DNA of 44,017 bases from Triparma columacea (Eukaryota; Sar; Bolidophyceae; Parmales; Triparmaceae). Of the stretch, positions 1 through 10,429 are shown one piece after another. The DNA is taken from the NCBI GenBank assembly GCA_030267965.1, contig BRYA01000330.1:4261-48277 (forward strand). The letters are read 5' to 3'. Numbering within the stretch: position 1 is the first letter of the stretch; the number at the start of each line of letters is the position of its first letter. The position numbers and the translations under genes were made by a program. Under the pieces are notes generated by a model, which was not told the origin of the DNA, did not search any database, and saw only the letters and a list, made by a program, of their open reading frames with translations.

Positions 1-2386
1 TTCACCATCAAGGTGCCCAGTTTTCAACTTCACCCTGGGATCTGAACACTTCAAATCTTTGAAGGTCTTGCTTGCCTTGCATTTCATGTAGAACTCCTTG
101 CCCTCCGTGATTGCCCCCTCCTCCTCATTGGTATAATTTTGTGCCTCGTTCTTTATTATATTTGCTAGGGCCATGAGAGCCTCCTTGTCAATCTCGTCGT
201 TGCTCTTGATTTTAGGGTGTCCTTTTGTCATACCGTCCTGGGCAGTGCCTCCGAATGTAGTCAGCCCCTTCTCTCCATTTCCCTGAGGCTCAACATGCCC
301 AATCTCGATGTCGTCGTCCATGTCGCGTACGATATTCTCTTCTTCATCGAGCCCCCCGTTGTCGTTATCTTCAGTAACAATTCGCTCGTAGTCCTCTGAG
401 TCTGTTGTAGAAAAAGCTTTTGTAAGGGCTGCAGTGCCCATCTCTTCTGCAGCAGCCCTGAGCGCATCGTTCTCATTCATCAACTTGTCGTTGATATCTT
501 TGAGGTTCTTTATCTCAACGATGTGTTCGGCAATTTCTATCCCTTGAGCATTGACGAGGGTCGCTAATCTTTCGATTTCCTCCTCCGTCTTTGCAACGTT
601 TACAATGCTGTCAGGATTCATTGGTACGGTCGAAGCAGCGGTCGTACGGCCAGCGGACGGTGGCACGACACTAACATTATTACTGTCCGCAACCAGACCG
701 GCGGCGTCCTCATGACCATTTTCAGAGTCTGCGGTAATGGCGATTATGGAGTTTGTTAGTCAAAATGAAAAAGATTTCCACGCGTGCCCCTCGATGCCTC
801 ATGCGGTCGCCGCAGAAGCGTCCCATGCGGTCGCCGCAGACGGAACCCACGCGGTCGCCGGGGACGGATTCCATGCGGTCGCCGGAGACGACATGGGATC
901 AGACCGGCGCGCGTTTCTGTGTAGCATATCAAGGGTCTCCCCCCCTACAACCCCCTGAAACGAACTTACCTCGGTCTCGTCCAGCGTCCTCCTGAGAGCT
1001 TTTAGATTTAGCGACTGCGAAGGGGACAACATTGTTGCAAAAGTGAGAACAAATTACAAAGTTTCAACGCGCCCTCCCGCGACTCTCCCGCTCTCCCCTA
1101 GAGTATTGAAAGGTGTTTTTCCTTTCCCCGCTCTCAACGCACAACTTACCTTGTTCCACGTCCTCGTGGCGGTTTTTGGAGTCTGCGGTAATGGCGATCA
1201 TGGTGTTTGTGAGTCAACATGAAAAGATTTCCATGCGTGCTCATCGTTTCTGTGTAGCATATCAAGCGCCCCACGCGGTGTTCGCAGAAGCATCCCATGC
1301 GGTCGCCGCAGAAGCGTCCCATGCGGTCGCCGCAGAAGCGTCCAATGCGGTCGCCGCAGACGGAACCCAAACGGTCGCCGGGGACGGATCCCATGCGGTC
1401 GCCGCAGACCGGCGCGCGTTTCTGTGTAGCATATCAAGGGTCTCCCCCCCTACAACCCCCTGAAACAAACTTACCTCGGTCTCGTCCAGCGTCCTCTTGA
1501 GAGCTTTTAGATTTAGCAACTGCGAAGGGGACAACATTGTTGCAAAAGTGAGAACAAATTACAAAGTTTCAACGCACCCTCCCGCGACTCTCCCGCTCTC
1601 CCCTAGAGTATTAAAATGTATTTTTCTTATCCGGCTCTCAACGCACAACTCACCTCGTCCGGCGTCCTCATGAGACATTTCAGATGCTGCAGAGGAAACG
1701 ACAAATAGGGGGAAAGTGAGCAAAAGTGGCAAACTTCATCTTGTCCTCCAACACATCTCCCGCCCTCTCCTTTAGTATAAAAATGTTCTTTTTCTCCTCG
1801 AGCGCTCGACGCTCACTCACCTTGTCTTGCTTCCCCATGATCATTTTCAGATTCTGCGGGTGTGGAAATGTTGATGTTTTTGAGCTTTTTGGAATCATTT
1901 CAACAGGCTTCCCAACGACCTCTCTTTTTTCACTCCTTCCCATCTCATCCCCTACACGAACTCACCTCGTCCGACGTCTCCATGAGGCCTATCAATATCA
2001 GCAGTTGCCCCAAGGTTGACAGCATAGTCATTTGCAGACTTGACGACATCAGCGGCAGCCACGGCAGCAATGGCACGGTGTTCCACGGCCTCGATTACAA
2101 CGATCTCGTCGACAGCATGCCCGACAACAGCAGACTGATCCGCGGCGGAATCAGTGGCGGCAGCAAGGAGGACAGCAAGGTCAGTTGCAGCACTGATAAT
2201 GTCAGCAGTTGTGCCATCGTGCGCAGTGCGCTTGATGGCAGCAACAAGGTCGTTGGCTGACGATGCTGCAGTGGCAAGATCCGAAGTATATCGAGCTCGT
2301 GTTGACCTTAAGTTGGCCTTCAATCCAGCTATCTCCTTGTCTCTCTGCTTCAGGAGGATGGTGAAATCCTTCTCATTGTCCGCCAT
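1..2386 (-). CDS. Hypothetical coiled protein encoded through symmetric microexons (3'-partial)
   Basis: I do not recognise the family. The spliced model reads 2386-1966, 1853-1821, 1686-1654, 1519-1475, 1182-1150, 1014-970 and 728 to beyond the window edge. Every donor is GTGAG or GTAAG, every acceptor is CAG, and every junction is phase 1, so the frame stays open throughout. Exon 1 starts MADNEKDF and encodes about 140 charged and then Ala/Asp/Val-rich residues. The five internal exons are only 33 or 45 nt and each adds one 11- or 15-residue repeat (SENDHGEAR, SEMSHEDAGR, AKSKSSQEDAGRDR and variants). The last exon starts with another such repeat and continues as Glu/Asp-rich, probably helical sequence to position 1. 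Because all microexons are phase 1-1, any can be skipped without a frameshift. The start is the first ATG of the open exon. The 3' end is missing. Structure is well supported; function is unknown. Confidence 0.7.
800..895. repeat. 24-bp minisatellite, about 4 copies, intronic
   Basis: Four head-to-tail 24-bp units start at 800, 824, 848 and 872, each opening CAYGCGGTCGCCG. They lie inside the intron between the 45-nt exon (970-1014) and the exon starting at 728. The unit length is a multiple of three, which creates spurious open frames on both strands. Confidence 0.9.
1272..1410. repeat. 24-bp minisatellite, nearly 6 copies, intronic
   Basis: The same unit as at 800-895, here with about 5.8 copies starting at 1272, 1296, 1320, 1344, 1368 and 1392. 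It sits in the equivalent intron of the duplicated module. The difference in copy number (4 versus about 6) accounts for the longer intron (292 versus 241 nt). Confidence 0.9.
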
Positions 2387-2390
2387 CTGC

Positions 2391-3016
2391 CTGCGAAAGC
2401 GTCAGGGGGAGAATTTGTTTTCACGACGAAGATGTTGGGTAAGCTGGGACGAATACTATTTGCGCATATGCGTCGCCGCTGCTGCCGCAATATTCTTCTA
2501 ATTGCTCAGGAGTCGACATCCCGGAGGAAGTTGGGCTAGGCTGTTGTGTCCTCCTTCCTCCCTCCCTCCCCCCCCCCCACCGTATCCTCCCTCCCCAACG
2601 ATCCCTCCTCCGCCCTCGCCTTCCTATACAATCCTCACCTTCTTTCGTCCTTATCCACTTAGCTTCAGTGTCTCAAGTCCCTGTTGCAAAGAGTTCTCGA
2701 AATGCACCTGCGAAAGCGTGAGAAGAAAAAAATTCGCTACGAAGATGTTGGGTGAGCCGAAACGAATAAAATTTGCGCATTTACGTCGCCGATGCTGCCG
2801 CAATATTCTTTTAATTTCTCAGGGGTCTAAACCCCAAGGAAGTTGGGCCGTGCTGTTGTGTCCTCCTTCCCTCCCTTCCCCCCCGTATCCTCCCTCCACA
2901 ACGATCCCTCCTCCGCCCTCGCTTTCTATTACAATTCTCACCTTCTTTCGTCCTTATCCACTTAGCTTCAGTGTCTCAAGACCCTGTTGCGAGAGTTCTC
3001 GAAATGCACCAGCCCT
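2391..3016. repeat. 316-bp tandem duplication upstream of the microexon gene
   Basis: Copy 1 (2391-2706) and copy 2 (2707 to about 3016) both open CCTGCGAAAGCGT. They share GAAGATGTTGGGT, TGCCGCAATATTCTT, GAAGTTGGGC, a C-rich tract, ACGATCCCTCCTCCGCCCTC and a GTTCTCGAAATGCACC end. Copies differ by many substitutions and small indels, so the duplication is not recent. Copy 1 begins 5 bp upstream of the ATG of the microexon gene, so it occupies its 5' flank. The open frame across it on the plus strand (2502-3023) is C-rich low complexity and is not called as a gene. Confidence 0.85.
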
Positions 3017-3310
3017 GCTTTAAAGCTCTCACACAATCTCACAGGCAATCCAAATGCGTTAGGTGTGAAGTAATAAGTAAAGAATTGCAGCAGTGCGAAG
3101 AAGAATGTAATTGTTACTTGACAAGACAATAGGGATAATTTGGGGCAAATAAAAGGTAGGTTGCGGAATAGGGGGTTTGGGCTGGTCGGGTTAGGAAGGA
3201 GCTTGGTGATGGCGCAGAGCGTGAATAAATTGCGGCTTTTCGCTAATAATGTATATAGTTGTTATCCACTTTTGCCCCTTGCACTCCACGCGTCTCGTTC
3301 TTGTGTTTCC
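3017..3310. other. Intergenic, nothing recognisable
   Basis: This stretch lies between the upstream duplication and the stop codon of the zinc-finger gene at 3311. I see no coding frame with plausible composition, no RNA gene and no clear repeat. It probably holds the 3' untranslated region of the zinc-finger gene. Confidence 0.5.
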
Positions 3311-5736
3311 TTACAAAAGGTCATCAATGTCCAGGTAAAGGACTCCTCCGTCCTCCTCCGCCTTGGCTTCCTTTTCCACTCCTCCCGTCCCGCCTGCTGC
3401 CGCTCCCTCGTTAACTGCTGCGCCACCGCCGCCATTTGCTGCTCCTCCCCCGTTCACTGTGAAGCCTCCTAACCCTCCACCCTCTTCCACAGGGACCACT
3501 GTGCAAGTGGGGTAGTATCCTCCGACCACTTGTTCGCTCCCACCGGCTGTGCTTACGGTTTGGTCCTGGTGTACAGCCACTCCTTCCTCTAATCCCTCCG
3601 CCCACCCTCCCGTAGCACCGTCAAGCACGACTTCACCGTTCCTGATACGGACTCTGACATCGTTGGGGCTTTCCTTCTTGACCCTTTCCCCCTTTATAGG
3701 GTCGTCTATAATGACGACACCGCCCTTAATCCGCATCGTAATCCCTGGTTCTTTAGGCTTTGGGCCTTTCTTCTTGACGTACTTGCTCCTGGTCTCGCTC
3801 TTCCTCGTGGGGCCGCTTCCGCCGGGAAGGTAAAGGCTCTCGTTGGTGCTCCCAAGTCTAATCGCGTGAACATTCTTCATGTGCGTTCTCAGGTTCCCTC
3901 GGTCCTTGGCCCTGTAGTTGCAGCTTCCGACCTTGCACTCGTACCAGATTACGTCGATGTTGTGAACGTGGCGCTTGTGGCGCTTCACGCTGCCCTTCTC
4001 CTTTGCCTTGTACTGGCAACCTGGCTGATCGCAGAAGTGCCAGATGACATCAACCTCGTGGACGTGCGCTAGGTGAAGCTGGGAAGGGGAAGAGGGGAGG
4101 AGGGGGGGGGGGGAGGGGGGGGGAGGGGGAGGGGGGGGGGTTAAGTTGGAGTGAATGTCTCGGGTGTGCATGCCACAGCACAGACGTTGTACCCCACCCC
4201 ACCAGAGGAAATCATCTGCCCAACCCTTCCGTCTCTTCCCCCCTTCCCCCGTCGCTCACCTTCAAGCCTCCGTGGACCTTGGCCTTGTAGTTGCAGCCCT
4301 TGAAGGTGCACTTGTGCCACTTGACGCCGATGTTGTGCACGTTGCTCTTGTGGAGCCTGATGCTCCCCTTCTCCTTGGCCTTGTAGAAGCACCCGGGGAC
4401 GTCGCAGCTGTGCCACTCGACCCCGATGTCGTGGGCGTGAGACATGTGCAGCTTGAGACTCCCTCTCTGCTTCGCCCTGTAGGTACAGTTGGGCATGAGA
4501 CAGGGGTGCCAACTCACTTCGATGTCGTGGACGGCCGACTTGTGGCGCTTGAGCGAATCCCTGACCTTGGACTTGTAGGTGCAGCCTGGTTGGTCGCAGT
4601 AATGCCAAGTGACCCCGATGTCATGGACGTTGCTGTGGTTAAACGTGGGGGGGGGGGGGGGGCACCAAAGGGATGTCAGCGATGCGTCCTTTCTCCTCTC
4701 TTCCTCCCTCCCGCCTCTTCAACTCACCTCTGGTGTTTCTTCAAGTCGCTCCTGCTCTTCGCCCTGTATTCGCAAGTTGGGGAGACGAGGCAGTAGTTCC
4801 AGTTATACGGGATGTTATGAGCCTGGTACTTGTGATTGTCGATGATGTACAAACCTCTCGCCGCCTTTGTAGAGAAATTGCATCCTGGAACGTCGCAGTG
4901 CCTGGTTTTCGGTTTTCGGTTTGCGGGGGGCGAATGGGGACGAGGGACGGGGGGGGGAAATGGAAGCCGGGGGGGAGGGGAGGTGAAGGGGAGGCCGAGG
5001 TGACAGAGGGATGGGGGGCGGGAGGGTTAGCTCGTGGTGTTTGCCGATTCTAGAGCGGTACGAGCAGATGAGATGAGGTCCCTCCCATCGCATGTTATGC
5101 CAAGGTGAAGCACAACAAAATTCATTCTTTCACCCACCGCCGTTAACCCTTGTTCTTACCTCCAGATGGGCTCCGATACGGCTGCCTGCTTCTTTTTATA
5201 TTTCTTCTTGGAAGGCGGATTCGTCATCTCTAGTATGGCATCTCCGTCGAGAAGTTGGTGACTGACTATCTCTTCTGTTGGTTGTGGATGTCGTAGGGTG
5301 AGATTACGGTGATGAAGGTATAGATTCGGGGATATATCGGGAAAATGGCGGAAAAATCTCCCAAAAAGTTGCGTCTACTTCTCATAAACCCCCTCAAAGC
5401 CACCCTCCAACCGGTGTCTCGTCTCTTGTGGGGACTTGGATCCATTTTTCACCCAACTTTGACCCCAACTTCGTCTAATTATCCCGCATTCGTTCCTAAT
5501 TATTCGTTTTCTATCCCCTTAATTCGTCAGTATCCCAATTCATCCTCCCCATGGGCCTCACCTTCATACCCCTCTGTCTTGTCGGCTTCGGCCCCAGGTG
5601 TTGGATCTGGTATTTTGGGAGCGAAGGCGTCGAGGTTGAAAGACATTGAGGCGGACTCGATCTTCATGTCGCCCTCGACGTGGTGGTCGACGTCGTTAGT
5701 GCCGGGGGGGGGAGGGGGAGGGGCACCGGATTCCAT
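3311..5736 (-). CDS. Tandem C2H2-type zinc finger protein, 8 fingers
   Basis: Spliced model: 5736-5562, 5274-5160, 4901-4728, 4632-4260 and 4078-3311, giving about 534 residues. Junction phases are 1, 2, 2 and 0, and they match exactly. Residues 1-96 are Pro/acidic, then basic. Fingers run from about residue 95 to 355 and follow W-x2-C-x4-C-x-[YF]-x2-K...L-x2-H-x4-H with a period near 32 residues (WHSCDVPGCFYKAK, WHKCTFKGCNYKAK, WHFCDQPGCQYKAK). The first finger is split by the second intron so that IWRHCDVPGC regains the conserved W-x2-C spacing, which supports the join. Linkers are [ND]I[GD]V-type, not TGEKP. After the fingers come a basic KKKGPKPKEPG segment and a Gly/Ala-rich tail ending in acidic residues. 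This is probably a nuclear nucleic-acid-binding protein; its targets are unknown. Finger 1 is degenerate. Confidence 0.8.
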
Positions 5737-5975
5737 TTTCTGTGTGGACAGTCAAGCTTTTGTGGGACTCAGTCCGACTCAAAGAAAGTTTTAAGGTGTG
5801 TTTTGGGGTGGGTTTTGGGTTTTTTGTGGCAGTTTGGGGTGTAAAGGGTTGAGGCGGGGCAGGGGGGTGATGGGCGTGATATTTCTTGAGTAATGATTTT
5901 AGTAAAAATCGTAGTGAGAGAAAATGAACAGTGAATTTTTACAGGTCCAAGCTCAAAGAAGCTCAACGCCATCTG

Positions 5976-8577
5976 CTACTTGAACGGGTTGTGCCCTATT
6001 GTGTCGTTAGTTTCAGTATCTAACTTTTCTTTCGCTCCCCCCTCCTGTCGTCCCCCCTTCCCCCCGTCCGTCCCCTCGACGTTGTTCTTAAGCTCCGTTT
6101 CCATGAACTCTTTCTGCTGCTCTAGGAACCCCTCCCTCCTCTCCCTCTCAAATTCCGCCCTCCTCCTCTCCTCCCTCATCCTCTCCATGACCATCCTCGC
6201 GTTCCTCTCCCTGTCCTTCTCCTTCCTTATCTCCGAAGCCTTGTCCATGCTCTCCTCCATGTTCTTCGCCACGTTCTTACCCCAGCTCAGCAGCCCCCTC
6301 CCTACACTCCTCGCCACGCTCCCCATGTCCTTCGCGACCTCCCTCGCCCCCAGTTTAATCTGCCCCCCCACGAGTTTAATAGTTTCCCCGAGGTCCCCGT
6401 CTGGTATACCTCCCCTCCACCCGTACCCCATGACGACCCCTTTAACCTCCCCCACAGCGGCCAGGCACTCCCTAACACCCCAACCCGTCTTATCCCTGCA
6501 CTCAGTAACCCTCCTCTCCAAAACCCATAGCCCCTTAGCCCCGGCTACGACTTGCTCAACGTCCACAGACATTGGGTAGTTCTGAAGGAGCTCTAAACAT
6601 CCCCCAAAGTCCTTTGTTAAAATTTCATCCCTAACCAGGCATACCATAGCCACGCACACATAAGGGGTAATCTGGTTGTTCGTGAAGAATACGTCCCAGA
6701 TACGCACTGTGTCTGGCATGTTGAACTCACGGGATAATAGAGTCGTTACCCACCTCATTAAGTAGAAGGCGCCCTTTGGGTGTATAGTTTTGATTTAGAT
6801 GGAGAGGGGGAGGAGGGGGGGAAGGGGGGGTGGGGGGGGAGGTAAGAACAAAATTAAGCCTCCTCTCCCTTTCTCCCCCTTGGGTATTCTCCCTTCGCCC
6901 CCGTCCCTTACCTCAATATTAAGTGCTTCAAGATGTCTATAAACAATCGGGTCATGTCTTTCAAGTCCATCCGTAACTTTCTCAATGCTACTACTCAGTC
7001 CCGTAAACGCGTTATCCAAGCTAGGTGTGAATAAATCCAAGTGTAGGTTTAACAGGTGAGAGGTTAGGTAGTAAGTTAGGGACTCGGTTATTGGGGAAAC
7101 GTGATGGGAGGAAGAGAGACGGGAGGGGGGGGGAGGAGGGAGAGGTGAACCAGAGGTTACCTGTGGACGGGGGGGGGGGAGGGGGATTTAGCGTTAGCCT
7201 TTTTGCTCCAGGTTTATGAAAATGTTCCAACTCAATCGTCCAATCTATACCTGGAATATTTGCAGCCCTCCCCCATTTCCACTCACCTCTTGTATCCAGT
7301 TATCCTCCCTCCCCAGTACGAACGCCACCACACCCGCGATTTCGTTCATCCCCTGTACATACTTGACACCCCCGTTAAGTTTCGCCCATACAAATAATAC
7401 CCTCATCAGACTACTTAACCTCCACCGGCTAGAGGGTGGGGTTATGAAGAAGCTTATCGTAGGGTGAGTACGGAGTACGTCCTTGTGGATCTCGGTTGCG
7501 AGACACTGGGATGGGGTGGTGGGGGCACGGAGCATTGAGGAGGGGGGGAGAGGTGTCTTGGAGGGGGGAGGGGGGGGGAGAGGGGAGGGGGGGGAGGGGG
7601 GGGAACTGGAGGGGCTGGTGGAGGCGGGAGCGGTGGAGCTGGATTTAGATACATCATCTCCAAAGTCGCCTCTATTGCTGTGGGGAGAGCAGAAGGTGGA
7701 GGGGCGCGAGGAGGGGAGAGGAGGAGCGACAAAAGGGAGTTTGATGTGTGAGTTTGAGGCGTTAAATAACAATTTGCGACCCACTACCATTGCGACCCTG
7801 ACGACGTGACGTGACAATAGTTCACCCTCGTCCTCACCTGTCGAAGCATCCATCTTCAACCCATGTTTCCTCGTCCCACCATTCCTCGCTTTCCAGAAGT
7901 TCGTCGACCCAACCCCAGTAGTCTGAGTTCATCTTGGAGACTGAGGCAGACCAGGAGGAGGGGGTCGGAGGGAGGATACCAGAGAGGAGGAGCCAGGTTA
8001 TTGGACGGAGGTTTCCTTCGTTTCCAGTCATTGTGCTAAGTCCTGAGTGTGTTGGTAGGGGGGGAGGGGGGGGGCGGATGTCGAGTGCGATTGAAGATGT
8101 GTGTTAGGTGACTCTAATTCGACAGGAAGGTACAGTGTGAAGTAATAACGGCTTGTTGTTGTCATGTGTTTGTTCCTCAGTATGGTCGTTTGGCAGCCGT
8201 TTGGGTTACTGGCGTTAAATCATAGCGCGTGTCTCCGAAATGCACGTCGCATATCATAGCCGTGATATAATTGTGGTGTATTTACATCCTTGGAACAAAC
8301 AACATTCAACATCTCAAAGACTTTGCAATACCTCTCCTTCTTTCTCCTACTAGCCCATCTCGTACTCACCACCCTTGGTAACAGATAGCGCAAGTAGATT
8401 GAGGTCAATGGGAGTATTTTCTCTCTCTTGTCTACTCATTTGTGTTGTATCTAAAGCTGTCTGCGTGTTCCTTAGTGGTATGATTGATGATACGCTTCTA
8501 GACATGCGTGGAGATGTGTTTGTTTGGCTAGTTGTTGTTGTTGTTGTAGTTGTTGTTGCTGTTGTTGTTGTTGGCAT
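5976..8577 (-). CDS. TBC-domain Rab GTPase-activating protein (TBC1D13-like)
   Basis: Spliced model: 8577-8370, 8042-7838, 7677-7287, 7082-6912 and 6773-5976, about 590 residues, with phases 1, 2, 0 and 0 that all match. The start is a Thr tract encoded by ACA repeats. Residues about 60-90 (NTPIDLNLLALSVTKGG then NLRPITWLLLSGILPP) resemble the entry of TBC1D13. Both catalytic fingers are present: the arginine finger in IHKDVLRTHP and the glutamine finger in YVQGMNE. The domain closes with MRWVTTLLSREFNMPDTVRIWDVFF. The C-terminus is a charged coiled segment rich in RMREERRRAEF. GAPs of this family stimulate GTP hydrolysis on Rab proteins at membranes. A Ser/Pro/Thr-rich loop separates the N-terminal helix from the arginine-finger motif. 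The exon 3 to exon 4 acceptor (CCGAG) is the least certain junction. Confidence 0.8.
8043..8369 (-). other. Intron 1 of the TBC gene, carrying a sequence shared with other introns
   Basis: This 327-nt intron is GTGAGT...CAG on the minus strand. It contains two stretches found elsewhere in the window: about 57 bp at 8167-8223 resembling 35115-35175 (intron 2 of the PP2C gene), and TGCACGTCGCATATCATAG at 8241-8259, repeated exactly at 22569-22587 (intron 1 of the MTG1-like gene). The remainder includes a G-rich tract near 8060. Confidence 0.65.
8531..8575. repeat. GTT trinucleotide microsatellite coding for a Thr tract
   Basis: An imperfect (GTT)n run on the plus strand, read on the minus strand as ACA/ACT codons at the very N-terminus of the TBC protein (about 14 Thr and one Ala). 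Length variation here would stay in frame. Confidence 0.8.
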
Positions 8578-9296
8578 TCCAATCTCTCTCTCAATCTGTA
8601 TGCGACGAGCGAAGCGAATCGAGGAGAGGGTGTGACGAGCGAAGAGTCAGCGAAGAGTGAGCGAAGAGTGAGTCCTGAGAAGGGTAACCATGTTGCAGTA
8701 GTAGCAGACTGCTGCCCTTCCTGCTGCCCTTCCTGCTGCCCTTCTGGTCCCTTGTCCTACGCCACACTACCCACTACGCCACACTACCCACGCCCTCGCC
8801 CACATCAACGCCTATGGCTGCGGTCGTACTTGCTGCCCCATTCATTCCACCTATTCTGACCTATTCTGACCTACCTTCTCTCTCGATGGCACATTTGTTG
8901 GGAGTGTTTTTTGCATTGATTTTGTTGATTTTATTGATGTTATTGATGATGTTGGTGATGTTGATATTGTTGGTGACGTTGAATCTACTTCTATTTCAAT
9001 TGTTGTCTTAGAGGACATTTTAAATCAGCCACAAGTACCCTAGCTTTCCGACCTTTCTCCCTTTCCACTCTCCTTATTCTCCTTCCTCTCTCCTTCCTCT
9101 CTCGAAATGTCTCCAAATGTGTTTAGTTTCTCACAATTTCTCTCTATTTGTCACTATTTTGTAGTATTAAATCAAACTATAAGAAATGCCTCTACTTTTG
9201 GAGAAGGTGGTTTTCTTGAGTTTTGGAGAAGTGTTTTTGGCCTTTTTTGGCTCTTCCCATCCCACTTCTCACTTCCCCACAGTTATAGATCCAAAA
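8578..9296. other. Divergent intergenic region between the TBC gene and the myosin gene
   Basis: It contains GAGCGAAG/AGCGAAGAGT repeats (8605-8672), three GCTGCCCTTCCT-like repeats (8710-8745), short ACTACGCCACACTACCC repeats (about 8758-8790), a TTGTTGATTTTATTGATG-like T/G-rich low-complexity tract (8915-9005) and a pyrimidine-rich CTCTCCTTCC run (9055-9105). The open frames here are low complexity. It presumably carries both promoters; I see no certain core promoter element. Confidence 0.5.
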
Positions 9297-10388
9297 ATGG
9301 CCCTCCCTCCACCCCCAGCCCCCGCTTGGGTATGGTGCCGCGATGAGGACGAAGGTTACCTCCCTGTAAAGGTCCAGCGTTCTACATCGACTTCTTCTAC
9401 AGTTGTGACACAGGTAGGAAGCCCTCCCCCCCCCCCCCCCTTCTCGCCTTCCTTTCCCCATCCTCCTGCCTTAAATACTCCTCTCCTTGACCTTCCGTCT
9501 CAAAATTACTAACCCTCGGCCCTTCTTCTTCAATCTCCCCACCATCTCTCCCGCTCCCCACCCCGCCCTCTCCCCCCTCTCCCCCCTCACCCCCTCTAAA
9601 TCTCCCAAACTGTTACTCCAGACGGGGGAGGTTAAAACAATCTCAGCAGCAGACGTAATATCCCCAATCACGAACCCCGAGTACCTCACAGTCCTCGCCG
9701 ACGATCTCGTCCAGATGGACGACGTGAACAAGATGACAGTCGTGGACTCCCTCCGTCGCCGCATGGCAGAGGAGAAGATCTACACCTCAGTAGGGGACAT
9801 ACTCATCGCGCTTAACCCATACAAACAGCTACCCCTGTACACACCGGCGGTCATTGACGAGTACACAAAACGCGACCCGGTGGACCTTGCACCCCACGTT
9901 TTCGGTGTAGCTATGGACGCGTTCAGGAGCATGATCTCAGACGCTCGCGATCAGTCCATCCTAATATCCGGTGAGAGCGGTGCCGGTAAAACCGAGGCCA
10001 CAAAGCAGTGTCTCCACCTTCTCTCCGAGGTAGCTCGAGGTGAGCACGGTGAGACAGCGTTGACGAATACGGAGAATAAGATACTCAAAGCCAACCCTGT
10101 TCTCGAGGCGTTCGGGAACGCAAAGACCGTAAGGAATGACAACTCATCGAGGTTCGGTAAGTACATGCAAGTCCACTTCTCAAACTCCTTCGTGATTGTC
10201 GGTTGCGGTACAATAAACTACCTCCTCGAGAAGTCACGTGTAGTATCCCCCCAGAACGGGGAACGGAACTACCATGTTATGTACCAGCTGTGCGCGAAGG
10301 GACAGGAAGTTTACCCGGAGCTGGGGCTTGCGGCACCGACGTTCTTTAAGTGCCTGGTTAAAGGGGGAGTTACTAACATTGAAGGTGA

Positions 10389-10429
<41 letters not shown>

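Larger units (their letters stand above)
729..1653. repeat. Tandem duplication of a microexon-intron module
   Basis: The block 45-nt exon, minisatellite-bearing intron, 33-nt exon, 134-135-nt intron occurs twice. Exon 970-1014 is nearly identical to exon 1475-1519. The intron at 1015-1149 matches the one at 1520-1653, including a shared stretch beginning ATTGTTGCAAAAGTGAGAAC and the later CCCGCGACTCTCCCGCTCTC. The introns 729-969 and 1183-1474 both carry the same 24-bp minisatellite and the same GGCGCGCGTTTCTGTGTAGC flank. A more diverged intron copy is visible at 1687-1820 (CTCCCGCCCTCTCC, AGTATAAAAATG). The gene therefore grew by copying an exon-plus-intron unit. Confidence 0.85.

Noticed and set aside
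800..1410. CRISPR-like array
   Set aside because: Units are directly adjacent 24-bp tandem repeats without unique spacers, in a eukaryotic intron.
799..1537. Several overlapping open frames with AATAWDAS-like repeats
   Set aside because: They arise from the 24-bp minisatellite, which is a multiple of three and lacks stops in several frames. It lies within introns of the microexon gene.
2502..3023. 173-residue plus-strand open frame
   Set aside because: Pro/Ser-rich product of C-rich sequence lying across both copies of the 316-bp duplication; no motif and no coding-like composition.
4815..5093. Minus-strand frame with ICSYRSRIGKHH as an extra zinc finger exon
   Set aside because: No usable donor follows it, it lacks the first Cys, and direct joining of 5160 to 4901 restores the conserved W-x2-C spacing in phase.
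5345..5794. 149-residue plus-strand open frame
   Set aside because: It lies opposite exon 1 and intron 1 of the zinc-finger gene, whose splice junctions and finger spacing are strongly supported on the minus strand.
8814..9011. Hydrophobic Leu-rich frame resembling a membrane peptide
   Set aside because: It is encoded by TTG/TTA low-complexity sequence in the gap before the myosin and has no motif.
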